Positions 25,801 through 33,057 are shown, numbered from the stretch's first letter. The stretch: 55,732 nt of DNA from Propionivibrio sp. (GCF_016790145.1 NZ_JAEUOI010000175.1:1-55732); one strand, 5' to 3'. A program made the numbers and translations. The notes: a model not told the origin generated them from the letters alone.

Positions 25801-28266
25801 CGTTTTGCCGCGCAGCGTGCCGTTGCGCTGCACCGGGTTGCCGGCAAACTCGTCGCCGCGCAGTTCTACCTTGATGAACAGGTCGGCAACCGACTTCTGC
25901 GCAACGACACCCGAAGCATCGATGCGGGAGCCCGTACCGATAAAGATACCTACCCCGCCCATTGCGCTGCTCGCCTGATCGACGCTCACCGGATCGACAG
26001 CGAAGGCCGAGAAGGAGGGATCGAAGGACTCGCTGGAACGCAAGCCGATGCGACCGCCCTTCGCTTCGACCAGGGCGCCGGCCGCCGTGCCGCTCGCGTC
26101 TGCCACGACGATCTGTTTCGCTGCGCTATCGATCAATGAGGAAATAAAGGGCTGGTCGGAGCCCAGGGTCTTGCCGTCGCTGCCGTCGAGCACAACTTTT
26201 GTCGAGCTGCCGGCGGCCAGGGTCAGTGTACCGCCGACCTTGCCGCTGGTAAATTCCGGCTCGTTGGCCTTGTCACTGCTGTTGTAGGTTTCGTTGGTCT
26301 GAACGGCAGCGATGCCGTTGCCGTCCAGTTTGCGCTGGCTTTTGATGGCGATCGGCGCGCCCGCTCCGCGGTCGTTCACCTGGTCGCGGGCGAGCAGGTT
26401 GATCGAACCGTTGGTCGTTACCGAAGTGCTGGCGAGCAGCGTTCCGGCCTGCGTGATTTCGTGACCTGCCAGGCTGATGTTGCCGAGAGCCGCCGTGATG
26501 CGGCCGCTATTGCTCACCGCATTGGCATCGCTCCCTCGCGACAGCGCGATCCAGGGATTGACGATGCCGGCTGTATCGGCACCGATCACATAGAGCGGGT
26601 TGACTTCGGCGCTGAAACCGCGCACCGCCTGGGCATAAGCCGGCTTCAGGTACAGATCGGCGCCGGCGGCGAGCAGTGTCTGGCCCTGCGGGGTAGTGAT
26701 CGTTCCGTCCTGCTTCACCTTGCCGCCAGCCAGAATCACGTAACCGTTGCTGGCGCTTTCGATGCTGGCGCCAGCCTTGACCTCGACCGTCGACTGGCGG
26801 AAAGCTTCGAGCGCCGCCAGTCGTGCCACCGGACTGTCGGCGCTGGGGGTCTTGTTCAGGTAAAAGGCACGGGCGCTGACGCCGTCCTGCAGCAGCAGGC
26901 CGCTGGCGGCCACATCCGGGTTGATGCCCAGCGCCGAGGCGACGAAATTGCTTGCCGACACGCGCGCGTCGGCGCCGAAGTCTATGCCCTTTTCGTTGAT
27001 CAGCAGCAACTGGCCGTTGGCCTTGAGCGTGCCGTCGATACTGGAGCGCCCGGCGACATTTAGCACCGAGCCGTCGGCTGCCGTCCGGTCTGGATCGTAA
27101 ACATGGTTGTAGACCACCGCACCGCTCGCTGGCTGGACGAACTCGACCCTCTTGCCGGCACCGACGTTGAAACCGCTGACCCAGTCGATCTCGGCCCTGT
27201 CGCCACGCTGGTTGACGGTCAGGCGGTTTGTTTCGGTCGACCCGGAAACCAGCATCGTCGTGCCGTTGAGGTTGACTGCTTTGGACGCGTTGACGATGCC
27301 CTTCTGGTTGACCGCCAGTGCCGCCAGCGTCACCACCCCGCCGCTGCCGCTGTCAATCGTTCCTTTATTAGTTACGCTGCCGTCCAGGCTGACATTGTTG
27401 CCGAGGCTGTCCTTGCCAGTGAAGGATTTCGTCTCGACCAGGAGACCGCGCAGGTTGGGGTCGTCCGGCGCCGTCAGGATTACCTTGCCACCGGCGCCGA
27501 GGATGGCTTCGGCACCGCCGCCGCCCTCGATCAGGCCCAGGTTCTCTACAGTCTTCGGTGCGATCAGCAGTACTCGGCCGCCGGACGGCGTACTGATCCT
27601 CGCCCCGGTATCGAGCGTAATGAAGCCGGCATTGAACCCGGCGGCGCTGCCGTCCCAGGCGAATTCGAGGCGATCGCCCTTGACCGAGGGCAAGCCGCTG
27701 TTGAGCAACTGGCTGACCATGCTGTCGGACAGATTCAAAGCAGAAGCGATCAGCCCGCCGACATTCACCTGCGCGCCGTTGCCGAACAGGATGCCGTTCT
27801 GGTTGATCAGATAGACTTCGCCGTTGGCATTCAGGCGCCCCATGATCACGCTCGGGTCCGCACTCCAGATGCGGTTCAACACGCGCGACGTGGCGTCGGG
27901 CTGATTGAAAGTCAGCGAGGCGTCGCTGCCGATATTGAAGCTGGCCCAGTTGAGGCCAAGGGCGCGGCTCGGCGTCGTGATCGTCATCGCACTGCCGGTC
28001 ACCGAAGGCTGACCGCCATTGACGCTGCCGGCGAATACGAAAGGCCGGGCACCACTTGAGGGCACCGGCAGGGCATTGGCCGGCGGTATCGTCGGCCCGG
28101 CCAGCGCGCTACCCGCCAGCGCCATGACCAACCCGAGCACCACGGCGGCGGCTGGTGCTGACGAACGGCGGGCATTTCTCTTGCTGCTGCCGCGCACCGT
28201 CTCGGCGACGGCAAGCCAGGCATTGCGTTGACGGTTGAAGACCAGTCGATAGCAGTTGCGGTTCAT
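16885..28266 (-). CDS. giant filamentous-haemagglutinin-like exoprotein (TpsA)
   Basis: The 3793-residue protein begins with an extended signal peptide (MNRNCYRLVFNRQRNAWLAV, the ESPR type) followed by a hydrophobic core ending ALAGSALAG near residue 57. The TPS secretion domain follows (about 60-330) with RIWSADPSVIMGRLNANGEV and LINQNGILFGNGAQV. A second, related block with LINEKGIDFGADARVSAS lies near 400-440, so the module is repeated. The rest is a very long beta-helix of LDASG, GGxxxLxA and AxG repeats. The C-terminus has no toxin or CTERM domain and ends in EKDEEKKKKR. Its partner TpsB is just upstream. It is expected to be a surface or released adhesin or matrix protein. Confidence 0.93.
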   Translation of the reverse strand: MNRNCYRLVFNRQRNAWLAVAETVRGSSKRNARRSSAPAAAVVLGLVMALAGSALAGPTIPPANALPVPSSGARPFVFAGSVNGGQPSVTGSAMTITTPSRALGLNWASFNIGSDASLTFNQPDATSRVLNRIWSADPSVIMGRLNANGEVYLINQNGILFGNGAQVNVGGLIASALNLSDSMVSQLLNSGLPSVKGDRLEFAWDGSAAGFNAGFITLDTGARISTPSGGRVLLIAPKTVENLGLIEGGGGAEAILGAGGKVILTAPDDPNLRGLLVETKSFTGKDSLGNNVSLDGSVTNKGTIDSGSGGVVTLAALAVNQKGIVNASKAVNLNGTTMLVSGSTETNRLTVNQRGDRAEIDWVSGFNVGAGKRVEFVQPASGAVVYNHVYDPDRTAADGSVLNVAGRSSIDGTLKANGQLLLINEKGIDFGADARVSASNFVASALGINPDVAASGLLLQDGVSARAFYLNKTPSADSPVARLAALEAFRQSTVEVKAGASIESASNGYVILAGGKVKQDGTITTPQGQTLLAAGADLYLKPAYAQAVRGFSAEVNPLYVIGADTAGIVNPWIALSRGSDANAVSNSGRITAALGNISLAGHEITQAGTLLASTSVTTNGSINLLARDQVNDRGAGAPIAIKSQRKLDGNGIAAVQTNETYNSSDKANEPEFTSGKVGGTLTLAAGSSTKVVLDGSDGKTLGSDQPFISSLIDSAAKQIVVADASGTAAGALVEAKGGRIGLRSSESFDPSFSAFAVDPVSVDQASSAMGGVGIFIGTGSRIDASGVVAQKSVADLFIKVELRGDEFAGNPVQRNGTLRGKTAWVDIRDDVKIADLSGWFARVGQSLEEKATSGGSISLRSAGSVIVKPDAELDVSGGGIAYAGGRVTESRVLSVGGKAFRLNDAPTSAKYYGMRERNRTLADYYEGRSAGTLELIAHSLAVDGKLLANTTRGPRQRNVGGSANIHYAVPLGGKLIIRDAGHHFPVADRYAADEEEKMREYTEAQIAFVKGAANASAGLQVGDSAGRRLELSQTLVDAGFSRFDIRSDGRIDVGADVALKLAPGGEITLAGRQVYVAGDIGAPNGKISLTSRDMSTAAGLFPTESDAKYSTLVVDQGALLSTAGQWVNDYLDRQESSRKPKAISGGSISLVSAHDIDLRAGSQLNVSGGALVNSKGKLEAGNAGSIVLTSGGVGKSSGAGYNFLSDGDRRDASLFLDGTLAAYALGSGGTLELNTSAVQLGDRFVADSRDWSRSKRLSENQVGVALTPDFFNASGFYDFKLVGRDGVTVQDGTRIAAQPLNWSLAGLPGYRRKSSGSDLGSFAASLVLHPDLRSSATDLTLATRSLNFGDLLVGDDAYLEVAPKGSINLESRGQLSVLGTLEAPAGNIKLSRPANRTSDPYNVELIAYSEAKQSESIYLGADSRLLAAGTSVLGAPTRLALEAGVSADALRALRRYKGEILPGGTVDIDAGLGYLIARSGSLIDVQGASGTLNSATSLTRGISYLEQTLGSAGGSISLAARDGLFLDGSYRAAGGRNALGGTFSLRHADAQGKSDPWDATPPAQTPVSPEVVAVLGKRELALYQSGGLHNALWPSAIATSDYLAGSATLDPVQFNGKAALDLALLQSAGFGSWYLASQDAMRFSGSIAATVNNQLRLDAPRLSASNDASRLALKATAVQIGTYTSSGTPAVATIGNAQASIEALDIGLVGAFTWDGFGSTRLVSHGEIHFDSVNQSAPLRSGARLFAGQINTTGNLELSAARLSPSTYSDFRVDLLSDPAGRIAITRPAGASADVSLSPAGRLEFAAASIDHQGTVTAPLGEIVFNAPAGSVTLGASSLTSVAADRDLLLGNTIESGSKWNYQGVSWQPNGSIPVAGSSQDNIRAPGKSIRIDAAQSTIASGARLDLSAGGDAVAWEFTAGPGGKTDILRGSPTEFAIVPNWNGFSATDSQLQQFYNVSATGSSSGSTYSQVPSLKAGDRIALATNPAGISGPYVLLPARYALLPGAYLVTVKTTSDDVLRATKTQADGSWLVAGTRLAVNADGSATPYSQRALTLELASSSVTAKRARYLTTTASEFFYDQAGARLPGDAGQLTVIGRSSLAFDPSIVAMRQAEISAADGRKRAGQGLEVDLAAPRLLITDAGTAPDASWSLIDQNKLNALGAASLLLGGVRTIDGATTRIETIASQVHVHNNGVANAQQALRGPELMLSATNEVKLAAGSRIEASGDAIERSVTLDGDGAFLRAAAGNQAMVTRAGTVSRTQGNLLLTSGASVAGRSLVFDATNSTILSGTVALGTLQADSSRSGGYLALGAGRINIVGDSTIPADGLSLDSTALVRFALADQLRLTSYTTLDLYGNALLGTAELKELVIGAAGIAGHGSGTAKIAAQNVVFDNPNPGASIFSAGAPLGSGALQVVAETIRFGSNATAPMRGAETSGFDLRGFAAVNLAAAGDLLFSGRGVSAVNNIGGSGAAAALAVSAARIATIDTADHLLVASGNASVTASGRSSTEPTGLGGVLELRARAIDVSGRIETPAGKLTLAAAGTAAADNVSIQNGAVLAADGVKVAFADTAAYAPGGQIVLRAARGNVDVRNGAVVSVSAAPEGGDAGRLRLEAKDGTVSAAAGSLRASANSADSATRGGELTVDANAVALDTLTAAVEQTTADGPVTHFTGAWDVRRRNGDLNLSRSIKSADVTIAADNGSVSVGASGKIDASGAKGGNIQLFSRNGDVHLAGQLLARATDRIDNASNAGTRGQGGSVLLAADGSGKVFTATGSGIDVGVADGSLASGGKVNLRAGASASIVNAADLNVQLAGTINGASDVGAEIVSKYIGSSLIAGTTSGTTLGLTSIRSALNSLYSAGNMATLRGHLGFGSPLYHVRAGVDIGSATTADFNLGASAADLDFSSLRFAGEAGVLTVRAQGNLNINGTLSDGFANATRDAALTTSGPSWSYRLVAGADPAAASPLATKATAPTGSIVLATNKLVRTGTGTIDLAARRDIKLLDRAAIYTAGVAASTHPTGFTPSTATTAGTLALFPDGGGDLSLTAGERIVMTKATTAVAAETAPDPRHINQWLLRTDPTSDLQWWPRIPSFQQGVAAFGGGDIALAAGTEIRNFTTVIPSNARVPTIGGERQPDLAVVQGGGDLTVGADGMVTGGLFYAETGRLRIDAAALASNVNIALGNTSARVVAAGNVALGGIFNPMWAPQRAVASSGSFASGKNTLLGMRIGTYGPESSFNVVSVAGNLALNGGNTVLNVTDKTHSLAPSQFKAVALNGNITGGVIQAPGAKGQLDLLAAGSINFNNQVAKQLDVPAAALPSVRNPIEALNFDLAGVLDFTGGTPIEKHSSTGWHADDSEPSRLVALRGDISGDPSARLSFADFNEAVRIEARGTISNLRVVAQHNHSKDVSVVAAGGGISYKVDGGSLPPPAIELSGPGRLEVSAGGSIELSDTTGIVTRGNLNNPYLPESGASIFALAGGTPDYSAFRDYLKVGSEVSEADLRQRFYVLLRDFGRAAEAGGGEASYEKGRVAIRALFPQKNINGGDINLFASQIKTEQGGGIDLLAPGGSVVVGVADPSIKKRSALQGLFTLRDGDIRAYVKNNFLVNQSRVFTLDGGNILVWADTGSIDAGSGAKTVSSTPPPALVIRNGQIVLDTSNSVSGSGIGALASRDDTPASDIDLFAPKGAIDAGDAGLRSTGNITLGAQTILNASNIQAAGTVSGAPAPAASAVPVAIPASPATTEKGDAQAASALASNRESPLGILTVEVLESGEAAAEPASEKDEEKKKKR

Positions 28267-28337
28267 GAGTGTTCTCTGTTCGAACTCAGGGGAGTGGCGC
28301 AGTGCTCCAGCTCCGTTGCTGGAATATTCCGCTGTGA

Positions 28338-28425
28338 AACCCCTCCCGGCCTCCCCTTTTCAGGTGAGGAGCAGACCGCTCCGCGCCACCGGGCTCCCCC
28401 CTGACAAGGGGGGCTGGGGGGGTTT
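28338..28425. repeat. large inverted repeat between tpsB and fhaB-like genes
   Basis: Arms 28338-28372 and 28391-28425 are imperfect reverse complements (AACCCCTCCCGGCCTCCCC against AAACCCCCCCAGCCCCCC, both running on to a TCAGG..GAGC end). The second arm itself holds a hairpin CCCCCCTGACAAGGGGGG. It resembles the widespread CCCCTCCC/GGGGAGGG intergenic repeats. It would form a strong RNA structure between transporter and exoprotein messages. Confidence 0.7.
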
Positions 28426-28472
28426 AAAATCAAGCCCGAAACCGCCGAAATGTAGATCATTGCTCGCTCATC

Positions 28473-30053
28473 TCAGAATTCATAACCGAGGCGGAAATTC
28501 ACGCGGTAGTCTCCGCGCTCGGTCGTCGGTCCGGACTTCAGCGCACGACCGAGATAGGCGGCAAGCAGCGGCCCGCCGGTGCTGTCTTTCATTAGCAGGC
28601 CGACGCCGACACTGGCCAGCGTGAATTCACTGATCTGGCGGGGCAGCGGGCTGTTCAGCCAGGCTTGCGCGCCCTCGACAAAACCCAGCGCGCGCAAACC
28701 GGCACCGCCCACTTCGAGCAGGCTCGGCGTATTGACCTGGGCGCCCAGACGCCAGCCGTAATCTCCCGCCACCTCGCCCTCGTAGTAGGCGCGCACGCTA
28801 TCCATGCCGCCGGCCAGAAACTGCTCCGACGAAACCAGCGGCTGCCCACTGAACTGGAAATTCAGTCTGGCCAGCGCTTCCCAGCCGAGCAGCCGTTTTG
28901 AATAGGCCAGATCGCCGCGCAGGATGGAAAATCCGGGGCGCGCACCGAAACGCGCACACTCGAACTGGTCGATTTCGATCCCCTGGCAATCGACCGTCCG
29001 GTACTTCGTACCCAGATTGACTGCCAGCCCGACGTTGCCGCCAAGCTCGCCGTAGTCGCCAAAGTGGCTGAAGGTGTACTGCGCCACCAGAGGCATGTAG
29101 AGCAGGGGCGTTTGCTTGAGGTCCGAGCCGAGCGCGCGCTGGGTCTGTTGCAGATCCTTGAAATCGACCCCGATCGAAAGCGAATGGAAATAATTGGCGA
29201 TGCCCGGCGGTGACGGCAGGGTCTGCGAAAAGCGCAGGCCAAGGGTGCTGCCCTTGCCCAGCACATTGCTGCCCAGCGCCGAGACGATGTTGCTGTTCGA
29301 ATACTGGAAAAAGGCCGACAGCGACTGCGTCGCGTTGAGCGGCGCGTTGTAAAAACCGGCGAGCACGCCGACTTCGCTCGGTTCCTGCGGCGAGACCACG
29401 TAATTGAGGCCGATGGTGTGCTGTTTCTGGAACAGGTTGGCGTAGCGGATGCCGGCCTCCAGGCGCAGCGGCGAGGTATCCGGGCTTTGCCGGTTATTCA
29501 GTTCGATGTTGCCGTGCAGCGGCAGTTGGTCCTCGACGGCGAGTTCCACTTCCATGGTTCCGGGGCGGGCGCCGGGGCGCAGCAGCGGCGTCACGCGGCG
29601 GTCGGGCGAGCGGCCGGCCTGCGCCAGTTCGGCCTGCATGCTCGGGAAATGCGGAACTTTACCCGGTGTCAGTTCGGGCACTTCGGCGCGCAGTTCGTTG
29701 CGCGAGGTATAACGGTTGCCGCTGACCTTGAGGCGCTCGATCTGGCCCTCGATGACCTGCAGGCGGATGACGCCATCGGCCACTGACTGCTCGGGCAGCG
29801 CTACTGAGACCGAAAGATAGCCACTCTGTTGATACGCCGCTTCGAGCGCGGCGCGCGCCTTTTCTACATCCTCGACGCTCTTGCCCGGCCCCAGCCACGG
29901 ATAGACGGCGCGCTCGATCTCGATCTCGGCGAGAACGGTATTGCCTTCGACGGTGTATTCGAACACGTCGAAAGCGGCGTTGGCCTGCGCGACAGCCGAC
30001 AGAGAGGCGGTGACCAGCAGACCGGCGGCAAGGAGGTATTTGAGCATTGGCAT
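28473..30053 (-). CDS. two-partner secretion transporter TpsB (ShlB/FhaC family)
   Basis: From the ATG at 30053 the 526-residue product has a signal peptide (LLAAGLLVTASLSAVAQA), POTRA-type regions (VFEYTVEGNTVLAEIEIERAVYPWLG, about 32-57; RLQVIEGQIERLKVSGN, about 103-119) and an Omp85-like barrel with SLGIRFSQTL-type strands, ending in Phe (NFRLGYEF). This is the outer-membrane channel for the exoprotein encoded 207 bases downstream. I rejected the longer frame from 30179 because it would cover the palindromic operator at 30111-30128 and has no signal-peptide start. Confidence 0.93.
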   Translation of the reverse strand: MPMLKYLLAAGLLVTASLSAVAQANAAFDVFEYTVEGNTVLAEIEIERAVYPWLGPGKSVEDVEKARAALEAAYQQSGYLSVSVALPEQSVADGVIRLQVIEGQIERLKVSGNRYTSRNELRAEVPELTPGKVPHFPSMQAELAQAGRSPDRRVTPLLRPGARPGTMEVELAVEDQLPLHGNIELNNRQSPDTSPLRLEAGIRYANLFQKQHTIGLNYVVSPQEPSEVGVLAGFYNAPLNATQSLSAFFQYSNSNIVSALGSNVLGKGSTLGLRFSQTLPSPPGIANYFHSLSIGVDFKDLQQTQRALGSDLKQTPLLYMPLVAQYTFSHFGDYGELGGNVGLAVNLGTKYRTVDCQGIEIDQFECARFGARPGFSILRGDLAYSKRLLGWEALARLNFQFSGQPLVSSEQFLAGGMDSVRAYYEGEVAGDYGWRLGAQVNTPSLLEVGGAGLRALGFVEGAQAWLNSPLPRQISEFTLASVGVGLLMKDSTGGPLLAAYLGRALKSGPTTERGDYRVNFRLGYEF

Positions 30054-30110
30054 AACCGGTCGATTATCGGCAGTTTGCGTTACAAAACGTGTACGCCACG
30101 AGCAGGAAAA

Positions 30111-30128
30111 ATAGTCCGAACGGACTAT
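30111..30128. promoter_or_regulatory. 18-bp palindrome, site 1 (tpsB-fhaB promoter)
   Basis: ATAGTCCGAACGGACTAT has two perfect 8-base arms around AA. It lies 57 bases upstream of the tpsB start. It is the best copy of a motif found in front of five exported-protein operons in this window. Length and symmetry suit a dimeric helix-turn-helix regulator. Confidence 0.8.
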
Positions 30129-30228
30129 CGTGAATAGCCCGGCCGGTAGAAAGGGTATGCGGAGTTTCAGGACTTTCAATCGTCAGAAACACGGGTTAAC
30201 TGACCCTGGCGGCTGATCAGGCCGGCGT

Positions 30229-30266
30229 ATAAAAAACGCGGCAGACGGTTGCCCGCTCGCCGCGTT
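30229..30266 (-). terminator. rho-independent terminator after the PstS-like gene
   Basis: On the minus strand the stem AACGCGGC/GCCGCGTT (arms 30235-30242 and 30259-30266) is followed at once by a run of six T (30231-30236). Confidence 0.8.
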
Positions 30267-30318
30267 GAGGCCGCCGACCGCGCCGAAGCGCGACCAGCAG
30301 GCGTTCAGGGTATTGCGT

Positions 30319-31824
30319 CTAGCGATACAGCGGACCGCACTGGTTACCAAGGACGTACTGGACTTTCTGCACGCCAGCGCCCGAGTAGCTGCTGTACGGT
30401 GCCGGCAGCGCCAGCGCGACCCAGTTGGTATCCGGTACGCCGTTGAGCACTGCCGGATCCTGCGCGGCATCACGGAAGGCATCGGCGACGCCGAGCTTGG
30501 TTGCGTCGGCGACGGTGCGTGCCGGAACGTTCCAGCTCACCCAGCCCTGCAAGTCCCACGTCCCGTCGGCGAGGTTGGCCTCGTTCGGGAAGATGCCGGT
30601 GCCGGCCTCGACCGGTGCGGTCGTCGCCGGGCAGGTGCCGGTGCACGAGACCGTGCCCTTGCCGCCAAGCGAGCGGAAGGACCAGCCGAGCGGTGCGGTG
30701 GCGGCATTCGACGACGCGATGCTGTCCATCGACAGAACGCCGATCGCCTTGTGGCCTCCGGCTTTGGCTTTGAAGGTCACGGTGACTGGGGCTCCGTCTC
30801 TGTCCTTGGTCGCGTAGGACTTGTCGGTAGTCGTCGCTGCGGCGGCGTTGGTCAGGCAGTTGCGAACGTCGCCCGAAGTCGAGTTCTCGATGACCTGGAA
30901 GCCGCTGGCGGCATTGATCGTGTAGGTATTCGCAGCGTTGTTCCAGGCCGTGGTCGACTCACGATTGGCCGGCTCATTGACCAGGTTGGCGCTGCACGGA
31001 TAGTTGCCGAAGTACAGGTTATCGACGGCCTGCGAGCCCGAACCCTGGACGCGGCGGCAGATGATGATGTCGGCTGATGGCTCGGCCGGATCGACCTCAT
31101 TCCAGTTGGTGATGTTGCCGGTCATGACGCCGGCAACGGTGGCGCGCGTCAGCTTCGGGTTGACGTTGTTGGTGACCGGAACACCAAAGGCCAGCGTGTA
31201 AATCGGTTGGACGGTGAGGTCGGCGAGTTCCTGTTCACTCAGCGTGGGGGCGGCGGTCTCGCCCTCGGTGTTGACCGGGCTGACAAACTTGTCCGGCGCG
31301 ACGTCGGAGATGCCGGCATCGGGAATCCTGTGCGGACGCGTGCCACCGTTGGTCGTCAGACAGATGTAGGGATCGGCAACGGTGCCGCTACCCGTAGTAC
31401 AGTCGGTTGTATTGACCGACAGACTCTCGATCGCTTCGCCTTCGTTCGGCGAAATGCCATCACCGTTGGTGTCGCGCGCAACCGAATTGACACCGAAGAC
31501 CGAACCGCCCTTGACGCGATCGATGATGATCGCCGTCTGGCCGGACCACGGGCCGACCTGCATGGTGCCGGCGACGGCCTCGAAGTCCCGCGATGACGCA
31601 GAGGTGTTGGCCAGGCGGAACGAGGAACTGAACAGCGTGGTGGCGATACCGGCGAGGCCCTTTTGCGTGGCCGAGGCGCCGGAGATGAAGAAGACCCGTC
31701 CGCCGGTAACGGCAGAAGAGATCACCGCCGTATTGGCAGCGGAATCACTGAGTGCGGCACTGGCCTGCCCCGAGAGACCGGCGCAGGCGACAGCGACGAG
31801 CGCTGCAATTTTCTTGAGGTGCAT
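30319..31824 (-). CDS. exported PstS-like substrate-binding protein
   Basis: The 501-residue protein has a clear signal peptide (MHLKKIAALVAVACAGLSGQ, cleavage after ASA at 23) and a periplasmic-binding-protein fold resembling PstS: VFFISGASATQKGLAGI (about 45-61) like the phosphate-loop start, and VAGVMTGNITNWNEVDP (about 231-247) followed by IIICRRVQGSGSQ (about 254-266) like PstS LADIFLGKITNWN...RSDGSG. It is about 150 residues longer than a typical PstS, and no pstCAB genes are nearby. It may bind phosphate at the cell surface or outside. It follows a PEP-CTERM gene, separated by a hairpin. Confidence 0.8.
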   Translation of the reverse strand: MHLKKIAALVAVACAGLSGQASAALSDSAANTAVISSAVTGGRVFFISGASATQKGLAGIATTLFSSSFRLANTSASSRDFEAVAGTMQVGPWSGQTAIIIDRVKGGSVFGVNSVARDTNGDGISPNEGEAIESLSVNTTDCTTGSGTVADPYICLTTNGGTRPHRIPDAGISDVAPDKFVSPVNTEGETAAPTLSEQELADLTVQPIYTLAFGVPVTNNVNPKLTRATVAGVMTGNITNWNEVDPAEPSADIIICRRVQGSGSQAVDNLYFGNYPCSANLVNEPANRESTTAWNNAANTYTINAASGFQVIENSTSGDVRNCLTNAAAATTTDKSYATKDRDGAPVTVTFKAKAGGHKAIGVLSMDSIASSNAATAPLGWSFRSLGGKGTVSCTGTCPATTAPVEAGTGIFPNEANLADGTWDLQGWVSWNVPARTVADATKLGVADAFRDAAQDPAVLNGVPDTNWVALALPAPYSSYSGAGVQKVQYVLGNQCGPLYR

Positions 31825-31848
31825 GATGGTTTCCTTTTCAGATTAAAT

Positions 31849-31872
31849 AGCCCCCCGGAGTATCCGGGGGCT
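31849..31872 (-). terminator. intercistronic hairpin between PEP-CTERM and PstS-like genes
   Basis: The GC-rich stem AGCCCCC..GG / CC..GGGGGCT has a 4-base loop and a short T/A-rich tail on the minus strand. It may partly terminate or protect the upstream message so that less of the PstS-like protein is made. Confidence 0.65.
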
Positions 31873-31893
31873 TATGCAAATACAGGTACAGGC

Positions 31894-32700
31894 TCAGACG
31901 CGGTTGTTGAGACGGCGACGGGCCATGAAGCCGAGCATGCCGAGACCGGCGAGCAGCATGGCGTAGGACTCGGGTTCCGGAACGACAGCAATCGACTGGA
32001 TGTGAAGGGCCTTGTTGGCGTCGAAGTAGACGTGAACTTCCGAGTTGCCGAAGGCACCGATGTCGAGGTACTGGTTGTAGATCGAAGCCGAGGAGCCTGT
32101 TGAGGCAGCGTCGATACGCATGAAGCTGAGACCGCTGGCAAAAGTGTTGTTGGTTACGCCACCAGCGTTGCTGAAATTGATGGCGCCACCGACGGTATCC
32201 TTGAAGGCTGCCTTGCCAGTCCAGGCACTACTGGAATTATTGACTGCAACTGAATCGTTCGCGCCCATTGCACTGTTGATGAACCCAATGTGCGTTGATG
32301 TGGCACTTGTTCCTGTGCGAATAGTGGTGCTTGTATTTGTCGTCAGGGGCGCCGGTTCAGTAAAGCTGCTGAGCAAGCGACGGGCGCCGGAGTTGTCGTT
32401 GGCAACAAGGTTGAACTTGAATGCACCGGTACGAGTGCCGGCTGCGGATGAGCCAGTGAAAAAGTTGCCCAGCAAGGTGTCAGCGTTAAAGGTCAGATGG
32501 AAATCACCTGGAGCGGCAATGAGAGACTCAAAGCTGTCGATCGAAATGTTAAGGTCGCGGCTGTAGGAGCCGTTGGCGTCCCAGATGTTGAAAAACAGTT
32601 CGCCATTGCCGCCGGCACCGTTATCGATAGCGGCACTGGCGCCGCCAGCAGCCGAAGCCATGGCGACAGCCGCAGCGAGGGTTTTGAGAGAAAATTTCAT
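31894..32700 (-). CDS. PEP-CTERM-anchored exported protein 1
   Basis: The 268-residue protein has a signal peptide (LKTLAAAVAMASAAGGASA) and a C-terminal sorting signal VPEPESYAMLLAGLGMLGF followed by MARRR: the Pro-Glu-Pro motif, a membrane span and a basic tail recognised by exosortase. The middle is a beta-rich Ser/Thr/Asn-rich domain of unknown role (FFNIWDANGSYSRDL). I chose the ATG at 32700 because the signal peptide starts there; the frame runs open farther upstream to 32931. It probably becomes a glycosylated, exosortase-processed matrix protein. The exosortase is not in the window. Confidence 0.9.
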   Translation of the reverse strand: MKFSLKTLAAAVAMASAAGGASAAIDNGAGGNGELFFNIWDANGSYSRDLNISIDSFESLIAAPGDFHLTFNADTLLGNFFTGSSAAGTRTGAFKFNLVANDNSGARRLLSSFTEPAPLTTNTSTTIRTGTSATSTHIGFINSAMGANDSVAVNNSSSAWTGKAAFKDTVGGAINFSNAGGVTNNTFASGLSFMRIDAASTGSSASIYNQYLDIGAFGNSEVHVYFDANKALHIQSIAVVPEPESYAMLLAGLGMLGFMARRRLNNRV

Positions 32701-32843
32701 TGGATAAGTCCTTTCAAGAAATGCGTAAGTGATCGTCGAAGCAGGTAGGTGACGAAGTTCCGACATGCCCGTCCGGCTGACTGTATCCGGGTGTCCGCTC
32801 ACAAAAACCTCGGAAGTCTTCCTTCTCACCCGACAACAAACCG

Positions 32844-32855
32844 GCACTGCCATGT
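32844..32855. promoter_or_regulatory. 12-mer shared by two PEP-CTERM leaders
   Basis: On the minus strand this leader carries ATGGCAGTGCCG, and the same 12-mer occurs at 53097-53108 on the plus strand in the leader of the fourth PEP-CTERM gene. Its core GGCAGTGCC is a GGCA-N-TGCC inverted repeat. It starts like a sigma-54 -24 element (TGGCA), but no GC at the -12 position follows. Function unknown. Confidence 0.35.
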
Positions 32856-32935
32856 CGTGAGGGCACTTTAAGGAAGGGAGATGACGGGGTGATGGGACTG
32901 AAGTGTTTTTTTTATCCGCCGAACAGACCATTCCA

Positions 32936-32953
32936 ATAGTCCGTTCGACTCAT
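32936..32953. promoter_or_regulatory. 18-bp palindrome-related site 2 (PEP-CTERM 1 / PstS-like operon)
   Basis: ATAGTCCGTTCGACTCAT has the left arm and centre of site 1 intact (12 bases), while the right arm is shifted by a base. It lies 235 bases upstream of the PEP-CTERM 1 start in the 357-base gap before epsA. Nothing else gene-like lies in that gap. Confidence 0.55.
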
Positions 32954-33057
32954 GTTTTGTGCCCAGCGGCTAATCAGAAAATCACCCGTCATGGCGATCA
33001 TGCCGGTTATCCACGGCAATCTGCCACGTGAACACCCCACAACCCGCCGGAAGAGGT

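Noticed and set aside
24805-28059. long plus-strand frames opposite the exoprotein gene
   Set aside because: They arise from the GC-rich repetitive coding sequence of the minus-strand gene and show no domain, signal or ribosome site.
30080-30097. possible Pho box before tpsB
   Set aside because: Only one heptamer (TTGTAAC) fits; the partner 11 bases away matches 2 of 7 positions. The palindrome is the better candidate control site here.
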